A stretch of 63,100 nucleotides of DNA from an uncultured beta proteobacterium (GCA_903822435.1 CAIJPE010000318.1:1-63100), one strand, 5' to 3'. Numbered from the stretch's first letter, positions 1-12,899 are shown. A program made the numbers and translations. Notes: generated by a model from the letters alone, not told the origin.

Positions 1-14
1 AGCCCGTCTGCGCT

Positions 15-1190
15 GTGGCTGAAGACGCGCAAGCGGATGGGCTGGCGGCCATGACCCTGCAGGGCGATGCCGGCCTGCCTCCGGGCCACCTGGCCGTGGT
101 GCTGCCCAACCTGCACCTGGGTGGCGGCGAGCTCTCCATGCTGCGCGTGGCCGCCGGCCTTGCGCGCAGCGGGCTGGCGGTGAGCCTCGTGGTGCACACG
201 CTCGAGGGGGCCGAAGTGGCTGTGCCCGAGGGCGTCCTTGTGGTGGAGCTCGGTGCCACGGGCACGATCGCCAGCTTGATGCGCTTGTCGCGCTGGCTGC
301 GGCAGAACCGGCCGTGCTGGGTGCTCAGTGCGTTCCCCCACACGAATGTCGCGGCCGTGGCAGCCGTGGCCTGGTCGGGTGCGGGCAGCCGGTGCGTGGT
401 CTCCGAGCACGCACCGCTGGCCCTGCAGATTCAGCGGCAGGGCACGTGGCGCTACCGCCTCCTTCCGCCTCTGGTGCGCTGGGCTTACGGCCGCGCCGAT
501 GCGGTGGTGGCCGTGTCCGAAGGCGTGCGCCGCGACCTGCTGGCGCTGGCCGGGCCGGCGTTGCGCCTGCACACCATCGCCAACCCCGTGATCGACGAGG
601 ACGGCGCGTCCGAGGACGCGGCCACGCCGCCCCATGCGTGGTTGACCGATCCCGCGCTGCGCGTGGTCATCAGCGTGTCGCGGCTGAGCGCCGAGAAAGA
701 CATCCCGACGCTCCTGCGGGCCTTCGGCGCGCTGCATGCGCAGCGCCCGGCCTGCCGCCTGCTGCTGGCCGGGGAAGGCCCGGCGCGGGCCGGACTGCAG
801 GCGCTGGTGGGTGAGCTCGGCCTGGACGGGTCGGTGGCCCTGGTCGGGCGCATCAAGGCGCCTCGCGCCTGGATGCGCAGGGCCGCGGTCTTTGCCCTGG
901 CGTCCGAGTACGAGGGCTTCGGCAACGTGCTGGTGGAGGCGCTGGCCAGCGGTTGTCCGGTGGTCAGCACCGATTGCCCGGTCGGCCCGCGCGAAATCCT
1001 CGACGGTGGCCGCTTCGGTGCGCTGGTGCCGGTGGGCGACTGGCGGGCGATGGCCCAGGCCCTTCAGCAGGCCATCGACCACCCCGGGCTGCCCGAGGGT
1101 GCGCGCGAACATGCGGGCCGCTACACCTATGCCGCAGCCACCTCGGCCTACCGCAGCCTGCTCGATTCCCTGGCGGTACGGCCATGCTGA
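15..1190 (+). CDS. Glycosyltransferase family 4 (GT-B fold), possibly 5'-incomplete
   Basis: Probably a retaining glycosyltransferase that moves a sugar from a nucleotide-sugar donor onto a surface polysaccharide or lipid-linked intermediate at the inner face of the membrane. The N-terminal half has the glycine-rich motif GGGELSML typical of GT4 enzymes. The C-terminal half carries the donor-binding E-x7-E signature in ASEYEGFGNVLVEALASG. The frame is open to the left edge, so the true start may lie outside the window; the GTG at 15 and the ATG at 51 are the internal candidates. The stop overlaps the flippase start by 7 bases, so the two are one transcription unit of a polysaccharide locus. 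The sugar and acceptor cannot be read from the sequence. Confidence 0.85.
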   Translation: MAEDAQADGLAAMTLQGDAGLPPGHLAVVLPNLHLGGGELSMLRVAAGLARSGLAVSLVVHTLEGAEVAVPEGVLVVELGATGTIASLMRLSRWLRQNRPCWVLSAFPHTNVAAVAAVAWSGAGSRCVVSEHAPLALQIQRQGTWRYRLLPPLVRWAYGRADAVVAVSEGVRRDLLALAGPALRLHTIANPVIDEDGASEDAATPPHAWLTDPALRVVISVSRLSAEKDIPTLLRAFGALHAQRPACRLLLAGEGPARAGLQALVGELGLDGSVALVGRIKAPRAWMRRAAVFALASEYEGFGNVLVEALASGCPVVSTDCPVGPREILDGGRFGALVPVGDWRAMAQALQQAIDHPGLPEGAREHAGRYTYAAATSAYRSLLDSLAVRPC

Positions 1191-2623
1191 TTGCCCACAC
1201 GCTGAAGTACCTGCCGGCCCAACTGCTGGCGCCACTGGCCCAGGTGGCCTCCGTGGTCCTGTGGACGCACTGGCTGGCGCCGCAGGAGATGGGGGTGTTC
1301 ACGCTGGTCTCCGTGACCCAGGAGATGGCCTACCTGGGCTGCCTGGGCTGGTTCGCGATCTATGCGCTGCGCTACCTGCCGCCCGAGGGCCAGCCAGCGG
1401 CCCGCCTGAACTACCTGGGCACCGAGAACAGCGTGGTCCTGGCCAGCATCGCGCTCAGCGCACTGGCGGGCGGCCTGACGGCCTGGGCGCTGCCGGGCGA
1501 GCGCTCCTGGACGGGCAGCGCACTGGCGATCTCGGGCTTCTTCGCCTCCAAGGCCATCAGCACCCACTACGCCGAGCGGGCGCGGGCCCAGGCTTCGTTC
1601 CTGTCGTACAGCGTGCTGCAGATATCGGGCCCCGTGGGTACCCTGGGACTGGGCCTGCTGGCCTTCCGCCACTTCGAGCCCACCGGGGTCGTGCTGCTGG
1701 CGTCGTATGCCGTCGCGCAAACCCTCGGCGTGCTGGTCGCGCTGCCCGGGCTGGGGCTGAGCTGGCGGCTGCCGCGCCCCGACACCGCCTTGCTGCGCAC
1801 GGCCATCGCCTTCGGCGGGCCCGTCCTGGGGTTGGCTGCGCTGGGCTGGGTGGCAGAGAACTACATCCGCTACCTCGTCCAGTGGCACTCGGGTGCAGCG
1901 GCGCTGGGCCTGATGATCGTGGGCTGGTCGCTCGGGCGGCGCTGCGCTTCGGTGGCGGCCACGCTGGTGACCACCGCGTCGTTCCCGCTGGCCGCCCGGA
2001 TGCTCAACGAAGGTCGGCGCGAAGAAGCGCTGTCGCACCTGTCGATCAACGCCGCCTTGATGGTGGGGGTCATGGTGCCGATCACGGCGGCGCTCGCGGT
2101 GCTGGGCCCGACCCTGGTGGAGTTGTTCGTGGCGCGCGAATACCAGGCGATCACCAGCGAGTTGCTTGGCTTGTCGGTGCTGGCGGGCGCCGTGCGCAAC
2201 CTGCACATGCACACCACCGACCAGCTCATGGTGCTGGATCGCCGGATCTGGATGCTGGCCAAGGTCGACATGGTGGAGATCGTCCTTTGCGCCCTTTGCT
2301 CGCTGGCCGGGCTGGTGGCAGCGGGCCTACAGGGGGCTGTGATCGGCCAGGCCATCGGCTCGCTGGTCACGCTCGGACTGAGTCTCTGGCTGGCCCAGAT
2401 GCACCTGGGCCTGCGCTGGCCCTGGGCCGAGAGCGCCAAGGTGCTGCTGGCCAGCGGCGTGATGTATGGTGCACTGGTCGGGCTGAGCCCCCCCCACAAT
2501 GCCTGGGGGCTGGGCCTGGCCAGCCTGGTGGGCGCCGGGGTCTACGGCGTTGCCTGCGCGGCGCTCTTCGCTCCGGCGCTGCGAAAACTCTGGAGCCACC
2601 GGAAGGCTTTGGGCCGCAGTTGA
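1184..2623 (+). CDS. Polysaccharide flippase, Wzx/MATE-like membrane protein
   Basis: A 479-aa, almost entirely hydrophobic protein with about 12-14 membrane segments, as in oligosaccharide flippases of the MviN/MATE/Wzx superfamily. Such proteins turn lipid-linked sugar repeat units across the inner membrane. The ATG at 1184 sits inside the last codons of the upstream glycosyltransferase (7-base overlap), which indicates translational coupling and makes longer in-frame starts from 953 unlikely. The N-terminus (MLIAHTLKYLPAQLLAPLAQ) goes straight into the first amphipathic and membrane helices, as is usual for Wzx proteins. Substrate unknown. It ends the visible polysaccharide operon. Confidence 0.8.
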   Translation: MLIAHTLKYLPAQLLAPLAQVASVVLWTHWLAPQEMGVFTLVSVTQEMAYLGCLGWFAIYALRYLPPEGQPAARLNYLGTENSVVLASIALSALAGGLTAWALPGERSWTGSALAISGFFASKAISTHYAERARAQASFLSYSVLQISGPVGTLGLGLLAFRHFEPTGVVLLASYAVAQTLGVLVALPGLGLSWRLPRPDTALLRTAIAFGGPVLGLAALGWVAENYIRYLVQWHSGAAALGLMIVGWSLGRRCASVAATLVTTASFPLAARMLNEGRREEALSHLSINAALMVGVMVPITAALAVLGPTLVELFVAREYQAITSELLGLSVLAGAVRNLHMHTTDQLMVLDRRIWMLAKVDMVEIVLCALCSLAGLVAAGLQGAVIGQAIGSLVTLGLSLWLAQMHLGLRWPWAESAKVLLASGVMYGALVGLSPPHNAWGLGLASLVGAGVYGVACAALFAPALRKLWSHRKALGRS

Positions 2624-2727
2624 GCTGATCGTGGGCCTTGCGGACTCAAGTCCGTCCCTGCCCGCGCCGACATGTGTGGAAGACCCATCACCCGGCCGCA
2701 CCTGGCCGGGCCGGGCAGGAGCCCATC

Positions 2728-2979
2728 ATGTCCCACCCAGCCCTTCGCGTCGTCACCGTCTTCAGCCCGGATGACCAGGCTTGGATCCGCATCAACCGGA
2801 TCAGCGTGCCCGATTTCTGGGGCCACCACCCCATGGCCCCCGCCCAGGGCGATGCCTTGCGCATCGCCGGGCGGCAATTCATCATCCAGGCCCGGGTCTG
2901 GGAACACGACGGCGAAGGCACGGTGCTGCGCCTGTTCGTCGGCGACGCGCATGCGCAGAGCGACACGGTTTTCGGCTGA
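2728..2979 (+). CDS. Small hypothetical protein (83 aa)
   Basis: I do not recognise a family. The protein is soluble, without a signal peptide or membrane helix, and compact (central motif ARVWEHDGEGTVLRLFVGD looks like beta strands). The ATG at 2728 is preceded by GCAGGAG at 2714-2720, a good ribosome-binding site, so I prefer it to the longer frame from 2638. It stands alone between the flippase gene and a DUF6502 gene on the same strand. Confidence 0.5.
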   Translation: MSHPALRVVTVFSPDDQAWIRINRISVPDFWGHHPMAPAQGDALRIAGRQFIIQARVWEHDGEGTVLRLFVGDAHAQSDTVFG

Positions 2980-3046
2980 ACTCTTCCAGGCGGGATAAAG
3001 TCCGGGGGGAGCGTCTGCGTGACAGCTCCGTGACCGCCGCCCTGCG

Positions 3047-3988
3047 ATGAGTTCCGACCCGCCCCAACAACCCGACACCGCTTCCTCCCGCCCCTCCGAC
3101 CCCGCGTCCTCACCGCAGGCGGAGCAGGCCTTGCAGGACGCCTTCAGGGCCCTGCTGGATCCGCTCGCCCGGCTGGCAGTGGCCAACGGCGTGCCTTACG
3201 CGGCGCTGGACGAGGCGTTCAAGCAGGCCTTCGTGCAGGCGGCCGCGCAGGCGCACACCGGCGGGCTGCCGCACCGCAAGGTCAGCCGCATCAGCACCAC
3301 CACCGGCATCAACCGACGCGAAGTCAGCCGCCTGATTCAGGCCGCCCAGGCCGGCCACGCGGCCCGGCCACGCTCACTGGCCAGCGAGGTCTTCGCGCAT
3401 TGGCGCACCCAGGCCGCTTACCACGGGGCCGACGGCCAGCCCCTGGTTCTGCGCCGGCAGGGGCCCGCCCCGAGCTTCGAGAGCCTGGCGCAGACGGTTA
3501 CGCGCGATGTCCACCCGCGCAGCCTGCTGGACGAGTTGTGCCGGCTGGGCCAGGCGCACTGGGATCCGCAGACCGACGAGGTGCGCCTGCTGCGCGAGGT
3601 CTACGTGCCCGAAGGCGACCAGGCCCGCCTGGTGGGACTGCTGGGCCACAACGTGGGCGATCACCTGCGGGCTGCCGTGGACAATGTTCTGCGCGACGAT
3701 GGCCTGCACTTCGAGCAGGCGGTGTTCGCCGACGGGCTCTCGGCGGAATCGATCGCCTCGGTGCGGCCCGCTGTGAGGGCCCAGTGGACGGCCTTGCTGG
3801 GTGGGCTGGTGCCCGCCCTGCAGGCCCGCGTGGCCGTCGATGCCGCGGCCCATCCGCCCGCCCAGGGCCGACTGCGCGTGGGCCTGTACAGCTATCACGA
3901 AGTGCCGCCCGCACCGGCACCCCCAGAAGGATCGGGCGAGGTGCCGGCCGCGGCCGCCAACGCCCGACGCAGCCGCAGGAAAGCCTGA
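3047..3988 (+). CDS. DUF6502 family protein
   Basis: A 313-aa soluble protein. After a low-complexity Pro/Ser N-terminus (residues 1-25) comes a helical region with the pattern LLDPLARLAVANGVPYAALD, then a helix-turn-helix-like stretch (RKVSRISTTTGINRREVSRL), which matches the DUF6502 proteins common in Beta- and Gammaproteobacteria. The HTH-like segment suggests a regulatory role, but the function of the family is not known to me. Its stop is 1 base before the start of the downstream DUF5666 lipoprotein, and the two families are often adjacent, so they probably form one operon. Confidence 0.7.
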   Translation: MSSDPPQQPDTASSRPSDPASSPQAEQALQDAFRALLDPLARLAVANGVPYAALDEAFKQAFVQAAAQAHTGGLPHRKVSRISTTTGINRREVSRLIQAAQAGHAARPRSLASEVFAHWRTQAAYHGADGQPLVLRRQGPAPSFESLAQTVTRDVHPRSLLDELCRLGQAHWDPQTDEVRLLREVYVPEGDQARLVGLLGHNVGDHLRAAVDNVLRDDGLHFEQAVFADGLSAESIASVRPAVRAQWTALLGGLVPALQARVAVDAAAHPPAQGRLRVGLYSYHEVPPAPAPPEGSGEVPAAAANARRSRRKA

Positions 3989-3989
3989 C

Positions 3990-5186
3990 ATGAAGACGCT
4001 CGACATCCTCATCCTGACGCGGGCCGGCCGCTGGGGGGCCGCGCTGGCCCTCTTCGCCGTGGCGGCCATCTCGGCCTGTGGCGGCGGTGGCGGCGGGGTC
4101 GGCACCGGCGGAACGGGCGGCTATGCGTCGGGCCCGATCAGCGGCTTCGGGTCGATCATCGTCAACGACGTCCGTTACGACGAGAGCGCGGCGCAGGTGC
4201 TGGATGGCGACGGCAACGTGCGCAGCAGCACCAGCCTGCAACTGGGCATGACGGTCAGCATCGACAGCGGTGCGGTGGCCACGGCGGCCGGCGCCTCCAC
4301 GGCCAAGGCCAACATCGTGCGCTACGACAGCGAACTGCTGGGCCCGGCGAGCGCGGTGGACATCGCGGGCAGCGCATTCACGGTGCTGGGGCAGAAGGTC
4401 TCGGTGGACCCCACGACCGTCTTCGCCACCGGGGCAGGGGGCCTGTCGGCGCTGCGCACGGGCACCTCGGTGGAAGTGTTCGCGGTGTACGACCCGGCCG
4501 GTTTGCGTTACCGGGCCACCCGCGTGGCCCTGGCGACCGCCGGCGACACGCCGCGCGTGCGCGGCCCGGTGAGCGCGCTGGACACCACCGCGCAGACGCT
4601 CCGCGTGGGCAATGCCAGCTTCGGTTACGCGCCTGCCGCGGGCGTGCCCAGCGGCCTGGCGGTGGGGCAGTTCGTGCGGATGAAGCTCCAAAGCGCCACC
4701 ACCTCCAACGGTCGCTACACCGTGCAGGCCTTCGGCACCGCCGTGCCGTCGGTGCCCGATGCCGACGGCGCCAGCGTCAAGGGCCTGGTCACCGGCCTGG
4801 CCACGGCCACCAGCTTCAGCGTCAATGGCCTTTCGGTGGACGCGAGCGCCGCCACGTTCACCAGCGGCCGCAGCGTGGCGTTGGGCACCCGGGTGACGGT
4901 GGCGGGGGTGGTCCGCAGCGGCGTGTTACGCGCCGCCAGCGTCACCGTCATCACCGATCAGGAGGAAGACGCGCACACCTTCGAGCTCCACGGCAGCATC
5001 GATTCGGTCGACAGCGTCGCCCACACCTTCACGCTGCGCGGGCAGACCATCGGCACCTCGCGGTCCGACCTGGTCTACCAGAACGGTACGGCGGCGCAAC
5101 TGGCGGTGGGCCGCTCGGTGGAAGTCAAGGGATTGCTGTCCGCCGACGGCTTGCGCATCGACGCCACGTCCATCAACTTCGAATAG
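3990..5186 (+). CDS. DUF5666-domain lipoprotein
   Basis: A 398-aa exported protein. It begins with a basic n-region and hydrophobic core ending in the lipobox-like ISAC followed by six glycines, so it is likely a lipoprotein anchored after signal peptidase II cleavage. The mature part has repeated beta-rich units of about 65-75 residues. Recurring phrases are GPISGFGSIIVNDVRY, VRGPVSALDTTAQTLRVG and LHGSIDSVDSVAHTFTLRG, the DUF5666 pattern. The ATG at 3990 follows the upstream stop directly. Possibly a cell-surface or periplasmic binding protein; no catalytic residues are evident. Confidence 0.75.
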   Translation: MKTLDILILTRAGRWGAALALFAVAAISACGGGGGGVGTGGTGGYASGPISGFGSIIVNDVRYDESAAQVLDGDGNVRSSTSLQLGMTVSIDSGAVATAAGASTAKANIVRYDSELLGPASAVDIAGSAFTVLGQKVSVDPTTVFATGAGGLSALRTGTSVEVFAVYDPAGLRYRATRVALATAGDTPRVRGPVSALDTTAQTLRVGNASFGYAPAAGVPSGLAVGQFVRMKLQSATTSNGRYTVQAFGTAVPSVPDADGASVKGLVTGLATATSFSVNGLSVDASAATFTSGRSVALGTRVTVAGVVRSGVLRAASVTVITDQEEDAHTFELHGSIDSVDSVAHTFTLRGQTIGTSRSDLVYQNGTAAQLAVGRSVEVKGLLSADGLRIDATSINFE

Positions 5187-5294
5187 CGCGCACCCCGGCA
5201 CGGCTGATTGCAGGCGGCTTGCACCACTCCAGGCCCTGCCGGCCTACACTTTGCACACGAAGCCTTCCGGAAGCACCGTTACACAGGAGCCGCC

Positions 5295-5633
5295 ATGACC
5301 GAGTCCCCCGCCCAGCGTGCGCTCACCGCCTCCACCGTGTCGCTGGCGGTGGCCCTGGCGTGCCTGGTGATGTTTCTGCCCCCCTGGGCCGAGCACACCC
5401 TGTCCTCGGTCCTGCGCACGGTGGCGACCGCCCTGGTGCTGGCCCTGAGCGTGCTGCTGCACTGGGTCTTCCTGGGCATCCTGGCCCGGCGGATGGAGCG
5501 CTCCACAGGGGGCTGGGTGGGCTTGTCGGTGCTGCTGTTCCCGATCGGCAGCGCGGCCTCTCTCATCCTGCTGAGCTGGCTGGCCCACGACAACGTGGCG
5601 CCGCCGCCGTCGCCCGCGCCGCATGGTGGCTGA
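5295..5633 (+). CDS. Small inner-membrane protein (112 aa)
   Basis: Three predicted membrane segments at roughly residues 12-32, 40-62 and 75-97, with a short cytoplasmic proline-rich tail. An AGGAG at 5285-5289 supports the ATG at 5295 over the longer open frame. No family recognised. The stop overlaps the start of the next gene by 11 bases, so the two are co-transcribed. Confidence 0.6.
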   Translation: MTESPAQRALTASTVSLAVALACLVMFLPPWAEHTLSSVLRTVATALVLALSVLLHWVFLGILARRMERSTGGWVGLSVLLFPIGSAASLILLSWLAHDNVAPPPSPAPHGG

Positions 5634-6117
5634 GGGTTCCCCCACAGCCGACGTTGCACGTCGCGGGGCCCTGTTGCTGACGGGCGGGCTGGTGACGGCC
5701 CTGGGGGTGCCCGGCACGGCGCCAGCGCAGCCGCAGCCCCTGACCCCCCGCGAAGAAGCCGCCCGTCAGGTGGCAGAGACTGAACGCGCCTTCGCCCGCA
5801 GCATGGCCGAGCGGCGGCACGCCGACTTCACTCGGCATCTGTCCGAGCAGGCGGTGTTCTTCAACGGCAAGGACGTCCTGCGCGGCAAGGCGGCCGTGGC
5901 GGCCGGCTGGAAGCCCCTGTTCGAAGCCCCGGCCGCGCCCTTTTCCTGGGAGCCCGACCAGGTCGAGGTGCTGGACGACGGCCAGCTGGCGCTGTCCACC
6001 GGGCCCGTGCGCAATGCCGCGGGCCGCCCGATCGCCCGCTTCAATTCCATCTGGCGCCTGGAAGCACCGGGCGTCTGGCGCATCGTCTTCGACAAAGGCC
6101 AGTCGGCCGACCCCTGA
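5623..6117 (+). CDS. Exported DUF4440 / NTF2-like protein
   Basis: A 164-aa protein with an N-terminal signal region containing RRGALLLTGG, resembling a Tat or Sec signal, cleaved near APAQ. The rest is a SnoaL/DUF4440 (NTF2-like) fold: the helix EEAARQVAETERAFARSMAE, then FTRHLSEQAVFFNGKDVLRG, then a closing sheet with FNSIWRLEAPGVWRIVFDKG. Many such proteins are uncharacterised; some bind or isomerise small molecules. No catalytic residues can be assigned. It ends 7 bases before the convergent argH stop. Confidence 0.65.
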   Translation: MVAEGSPTADVARRGALLLTGGLVTALGVPGTAPAQPQPLTPREEAARQVAETERAFARSMAERRHADFTRHLSEQAVFFNGKDVLRGKAAVAAGWKPLFEAPAAPFSWEPDQVEVLDDGQLALSTGPVRNAAGRPIARFNSIWRLEAPGVWRIVFDKGQSADP

Positions 6118-6123
6118 GCCCTT

Positions 6124-7521
6124 TCAGGCCAGCCGCTGGCGGTGGCGGTCGATCTGCAACTGGACCTGTGCTGGCGCCGTGCCACCCAGCACCTGCCGGG
6201 CATTCATGGAGCCATGCAGGCTGAGCACCTCGTACACATCGGAGCCGATGGCCGGCTGCAGCGCCTGCAACTCGGCCAGCGTGAGGTCGGTCAGCGCCAG
6301 GCCGCGCTGCAGGGCGATCTTCACCGCGAGGGCCACCGTCTCATGGGCGTCGCGGAAAGGCAGGCCCTTGCGCACCAGGTAGTCCGCCAGGTCGGTGGCC
6401 GTGGCGTAGCCCTTCAGCGCCGCGCGTTCCATGGCCTCGGGCTTGACGACGATGCCGCCGGCCATCTCGGCCATGATGCGCAGCGTGTCGGCCAGGGTGT
6501 CCACGGTGTCGAACAGCGGCTCTTTATCTTCCTGGTTGTCCTTGTTGTAGGTCAGAGGCTGGCCCTTCATGAGGGTGAGCATGCCCATCAGGTGGCCTAC
6601 CACGCGCCCGCTCTTGCCGCGGGCCAGTTCGGCCACGTCGGGGTTGCGCTTCTGCGGCATGATCGACGAGCCCGTGCAGTAGCGGTCGGCCAGGTCGATG
6701 AAGCCGAAGTTCTGGCTCATCCACAGCACGATCTCTTCTGACAGGCGCGAGACGTGCACCATGCAGATGGCCGCGAAGCTGCTGAATTCCAGCGCAAAGT
6801 CGCGGTCGCTCACGGCGTCCAGGCTGTTCTGGCAGAGGCCCTCGAAGCCCAGCGTCGCCGCCACCCGGGCACGGTCCAGCGGGTAGCTGGTGCCGGCCAG
6901 GGCCGCGGCTCCCAGCGGCAGCTGGTTGGTGCGGCGGCGTACCTCGGCCAGGCGTTCGGCATCGCGCGAGAACATCTCCACGTAGGCCAGCAGGTGGTGC
7001 GCAAAGCTCACGGGCTGGGCCACCTGCATGTGCGTGAACCCGGGCATCACCGTCCCGGTGTGACGGGCGGCCAGTTCGACCAGCGCCCACTGCATGGCCT
7101 TGAGCAGCACGGCCAGCTTGTCGATCTCGCCGCGCAGCCAAAGCCGAACGTCGGTGGCCACCTGGTCGTTGCGGCTGCGGCCCGTGTGCAGCCGCTTGCC
7201 GGCATCGCCCACCAGCGTGGTCAGGCGCGCTTCGATGTTCAGGTGCACGTCTTCCAGCTCCAGCTTCCACTGGAACTGGCCGGATTCGATCTCTTGCGTG
7301 ATCTGGCCCAGGCCGCGCTGGATATCGGCCAGGTCAGCCGGCTGGATCACGCCCTGGGCGGCCAGCATCTCGGCGTGGGCCAAGCTGCCCTGGATATCGG
7401 CGCGCCACAGGCGCTTGTCGAAGCCTACGCTGGCCGTGTAGCGCTGGACGAGCTCGCTCATGGGCTCGCTGAAGAGGGCAGACCAGGCCTGCTGGCGGTT
7501 GGCAAGGGGATCGGTGGACAT
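6124..7521 (-). CDS. argH: Argininosuccinate lyase
   Basis: Last step of arginine synthesis: it splits argininosuccinate to arginine and fumarate in the cytoplasm. At 465 aa it has the family's usual length. The fumarase/aspartase-superfamily signature [11 protein letters not shown] is intact, and the flexible loop serine is in that motif. Also visible are [13 protein letters not shown] and the helical core [21 protein letters not shown] chose the ATG at 7521 ([13 protein letters not shown]) because homology starts there; longer in-frame starts exist upstream but run into the divergent sensor kinase gene, whose start lies 82 bases away. Confidence 0.97.
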   Translation of the reverse strand: MSTDPLANRQQAWSALFSEPMSELVQRYTASVGFDKRLWRADIQGSLAHAEMLAAQGVIQPADLADIQRGLGQITQEIESGQFQWKLELEDVHLNIEARLTTLVGDAGKRLHTGRSRNDQVATDVRLWLRGEIDKLAVLLKAMQWALVELAARHTGTVMPGFTHMQVAQPVSFAHHLLAYVEMFSRDAERLAEVRRRTNQLPLGAAALAGTSYPLDRARVAATLGFEGLCQNSLDAVSDRDFALEFSSFAAICMVHVSRLSEEIVLWMSQNFGFIDLADRYCTGSSIMPQKRNPDVAELARGKSGRVVGHLMGMLTLMKGQPLTYNKDNQEDKEPLFDTVDTLADTLRIMAEMAGGIVVKPEAMERAALKGYATATDLADYLVRKGLPFRDAHETVALAVKIALQRGLALTDLTLAELQALQPAIGSDVYEVLSLHGSMNARQVLGGTAPAQVQLQIDRHRQRLA

Positions 7522-7603
7522 ACGGTGGGTCGCCGTGACGGGCGTGGCAAGGAGGAGGGGGTCGTGCATCGACCGGCGGGTGCGAGTCCGTATTATCGGA
7601 GCC

Positions 7604-8761
7604 ATGACGCGCCGCCCCGAAGCACCCGCAGGGGACTTCAACACCACGGCCAGCCGACCGGCCAGCCAATGGCCCATGAGCAGCCGTGCGCCGTTCGACC
7701 AGAGCACCACCGCTGCCCTGACCCGCTTCGACCCCCTGGCCGAAGAGCGCGACCGGCTGCGCACCCAGGCCGCCGCGGCCTTCGACGTGTGCCACCCGGC
7801 GCTGGCCTTGCGCGCCGTGCTGCTCGTGCAGGCGGTGCTGCTGGTGGCTTCCCTGGCTGCGGCCACGGGTCTGGCGGATTGGCTGTCCCGCGAAGCGGTG
7901 CTGGCTTTCGGCGGCGTGGCCGGCACGCTGGTGTGGCTGGTATCGGTGTGCGCCCTGCGACCGGTGCTGAGTGCGCTGGATGCGGCTGCGCGCAGTGCCG
8001 CGGTGCTGGGCCTGGGTGCGGCCGCGGGCATGCTGGCCTGGCTGCCGCTGTGGGCCGCCGGGCTGGCCGGGGATGCGCAGCCCTTCCGCCTGGCCGCGAT
8101 CGTGCTCACCGGTTTCGGCATGGCGCTGTTGCTGTGGGTGTGGCTGGACCTGCGCGCCCGCATCTGGCACCCGGCCCATGCCAGTGCGCGCCTGGCCGAG
8201 CTGCAGTCGCGCATCCGGCCGCACTTCCTGTTCAACGCCCTGAACACCGCGCTGGCGCTGGTGCGCGTGGACCCCGAACGCGCCGAGAACGTGTTGCAGG
8301 ATCTGGCCGAGCTCTTCCGCGTGGCGCTGGCCGAGGCCGGCGCCTCGGTGTCGCTGCAGGACGAGATCGAACTCGCCCGGCGCTACCTGGCCATCGAGCA
8401 GGTGCGTTTCGGGTCGCGCATGCAGGTTCGCTGGGACATCGAGCCCCGCGTACACAGCGCCCGCGTTCCGCCGCTGGTGCTGCAGCCGCTGGTCGAAAAC
8501 GCCGTGCGCCATGGCATCGAGCCGGCCACCAGCGGGGGTGTCGTCGTCATCCGCGCCCAGGTTCAGCGGGGGCAGGTGGTGGTGGTGGTCAGCAACACGC
8601 TCAGCGAAGAGCCCGGCAGCCCCGGCCACGGCATGGCCTTGCACAACGTGCGCGAGCGGCTGCGCCTCTTGCACGACATGGCCGGGCAATGCGATGTATG
8701 GCGCGATGACGGGCCCGACGGCGACATGTTCCACGCCCGCCTGGTGGTGCCGGCGGCTTGA
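7604..8761 (+). CDS. LytS/AlgZ-type sensor histidine kinase
   Basis: A membrane sensor kinase of 385 aa. Four membrane helices lie at about residues 67-90, 98-118, 131-155 and 163-185. A His_kinase domain (PF06580-type) follows, with the phosphorylatable histidine H207 in [13 protein letters not shown], an N-box ([12 protein letters not shown]) and a [13 protein letters not shown] lid. There is no classical extracytoplasmic sensor domain. It overlaps its LytTR regulator by one base, and the pair sits between argH and the hem genes as AlgZ (FimS)-AlgR do in Pseudomonas. The start ATG at 7604 avoids overlap with argH; the signal sensed is unknown. Confidence 0.85.
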   Translation: MTRRPEAPAGDFNTTASRPASQWPMSSRAPFDQSTTAALTRFDPLAEERDRLRTQAAAAFDVCHPALALRAVLLVQAVLLVASLAAATGLADWLSREAVLAFGGVAGTLVWLVSVCALRPVLSALDAAARSAAVLGLGAAAGMLAWLPLWAAGLAGDAQPFRLAAIVLTGFGMALLLWVWLDLRARIWHPAHASARLAELQSRIRPHFLFNALNTALALVRVDPERAENVLQDLAELFRVALAEAGASVSLQDEIELARRYLAIEQVRFGSRMQVRWDIEPRVHSARVPPLVLQPLVENAVRHGIEPATSGGVVVIRAQVQRGQVVVVVSNTLSEEPGSPGHGMALHNVRERLRLLHDMAGQCDVWRDDGPDGDMFHARLVVPAA

Positions 8762-9546
8762 TGGGGCCCCAGGGGATGGTTACCGGCAACGCCCTGCGGC
8801 TGTTGATCGTCGACGACGAGCCCCTGGCGCGACTGCGGCTGCGCACCCTGCTGGCCGACCTGGCAGCCCATGATGCCTTTGAGACCCGGGTGGTCGGCGA
8901 AGCCGGCGACACCGATTCCGCGATGGCCCTGCTGCAGCGCGAGCCGGCCGATGCGTTGCTGCTGGACATCGGCATGCCCGGGCCCGGCGGGGGCGAGGCC
9001 GGGCTGCGCCTGGCCCGCCTGCTGCGAGCGCAGGCGCAGCCGCCACAGGTCATCTTCGTCACGGCCCACGCCGAACACGCCCTGAAGGCCTTCGAGTTGG
9101 AGGCCGCGGACTACCTCACCAAGCCCGTGCGCCGCGAACGCCTTCTGGCCGCCCTGCGCCGCGTGCACCCCCGCCAGGCGCCAGCGGCCGCGCCGGCTGC
9201 GGCGCTCGTGGTCAACGACCGGGGCCGCCTGCTCCGCCTGCCGCTGGACGAGGTGCTGCTGCTCAAGGCCGGCCAGAAGACCGTGACCCTGCGCACGGCC
9301 GACCACGCCCACGTGCTGGACGAATCGCTGTCCGAACTCGAACAGCGGCTGGCGGCCCTGGGCGGGGCCTTCATCCGCATCCACCGCAACGCACTGGTGG
9401 CGCGCAGTGCCATCCGCGCCTTGGAATTGCGCGGTGACGAGGGCGATGGCTGGGCCGTGCGGGTGGCCCCGCTGGACGAGTGGCTGGCCGTCTCGCGCCG
9501 GCAGGTGACTGCCGTGCGGGCGGCCCTGGCCGGGCCCGATCCCTGA
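8761..9546 (+). CDS. LytTR response regulator, AlgR-like
   Basis: A 261-aa response regulator. The receiver has acidic residues in IVDDE, the phospho-acceptor D69 in [10 protein letters not shown]101 and K121 (YLTKPVRRE). The C-terminal LytTR DNA-binding domain includes [30 protein letters not shown] and the closing LAVSRRQ. The ATG at 8761 shares its A with the kinase stop (TGATG), so translation is coupled; a TTG at 8758 and an ATG at 8776 are alternatives. Likely partner of the upstream kinase. In Pseudomonas the AlgR counterpart controls alginate and twitching; targets here are unknown. Confidence 0.87.
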   Translation: MGPQGMVTGNALRLLIVDDEPLARLRLRTLLADLAAHDAFETRVVGEAGDTDSAMALLQREPADALLLDIGMPGPGGGEAGLRLARLLRAQAQPPQVIFVTAHAEHALKAFELEAADYLTKPVRRERLLAALRRVHPRQAPAAAPAAALVVNDRGRLLRLPLDEVLLLKAGQKTVTLRTADHAHVLDESLSELEQRLAALGGAFIRIHRNALVARSAIRALELRGDEGDGWAVRVAPLDEWLAVSRRQVTAVRAALAGPDP

Positions 9547-9552
9547 GAGGGC

Positions 9553-9669
9553 CTGGAAGAAGCCCAGCTTGTTCGGCGGGTCGCTCACCGGCAGGTTCTT
9601 GGTCTGCGGGTAGTGGTCGAGCATCATCTTGTGCGCCTCGCGCCCGGTGCCCGATTGCTTGTAGCCGCC
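9553..9669 (-). pseudogene. Aldehyde dehydrogenase C-terminal remnant (ExaC/AldB type)
   Basis: Reading the minus strand gives [16 protein letters not shown], then [14 protein letters not shown] and NKLGFF. This is the conserved last 38 or so residues of ExaC/AldB-type aldehyde dehydrogenases. Nothing of the catalytic domain (the Cys or Glu region) remains upstream, and the expected stop after the terminal FF is missing. It is a fossil end of a deleted gene, lying head-on to the regulator fragment at 9688. Confidence 0.75.
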
Positions 9670-9687
9670 ACTCAGTTCACCGCCCAG

Positions 9688-9872
9688 CTCGGCCCGTTGC
9701 CCGCCGATCAGCAACTGCGCACCCGCCAGGACCTGGCCGCCCTCATCGCATCACTGTTTCGCCGGCTGATGCCCGAGCGCGACGTCGCCTGGTCGGCCGA
9801 GCTGGCGTCGGCTTTCACCGGCTACGCCTGGCCCGGCAACCTCTCGGAAGCCGCCCGGCGCCTTCGTCGCGC

Positions 9873-9876
<4 letters not shown>
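9688..9876 (+). pseudogene. AcoR-type sigma-54 activator fragment
   Basis: The frame reads [20 protein letters not shown], later FTGYAWPGNLSEAARRLRRA. This is the late AAA+ region of sigma-54-dependent activators of the AcoR group (RxRxD box, then YxWPGNxxE). The Walker motifs, the GAFTGA loop and the HTH domain are all absent, so it is a fragment. It touches the 3' end of ppc. Activators of this type normally sit beside ExaC/AldB aldehyde dehydrogenase genes, and the remnant at 9553 is exactly that partner. Confidence 0.65.
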
Positions 9877-12731
<2,855 letters not shown>

Positions 12732-12899
12732 CGGAGGGCTCCAGGGATGTAACCAGGTTACCAGCAGCCCGCGCGCGGGCCCAGGAGGGCTCCGCAAGCG
12801 GCGTGCCCGGCCCCGGGCCGCCATGGTGGTGGTGGCTATCATCTGGCGTCAACGCCGGCGAGCACATCGCCACATCGCCGTACCGAAGGGTCCTACCGC

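Noticed and set aside
736..2628. 630-codon open frame on the plus strand overlapping the polysaccharide genes
   Set aside because: Out of frame with the glycosyltransferase and flippase, rich in Arg/Gly/Ala and lacking motifs.
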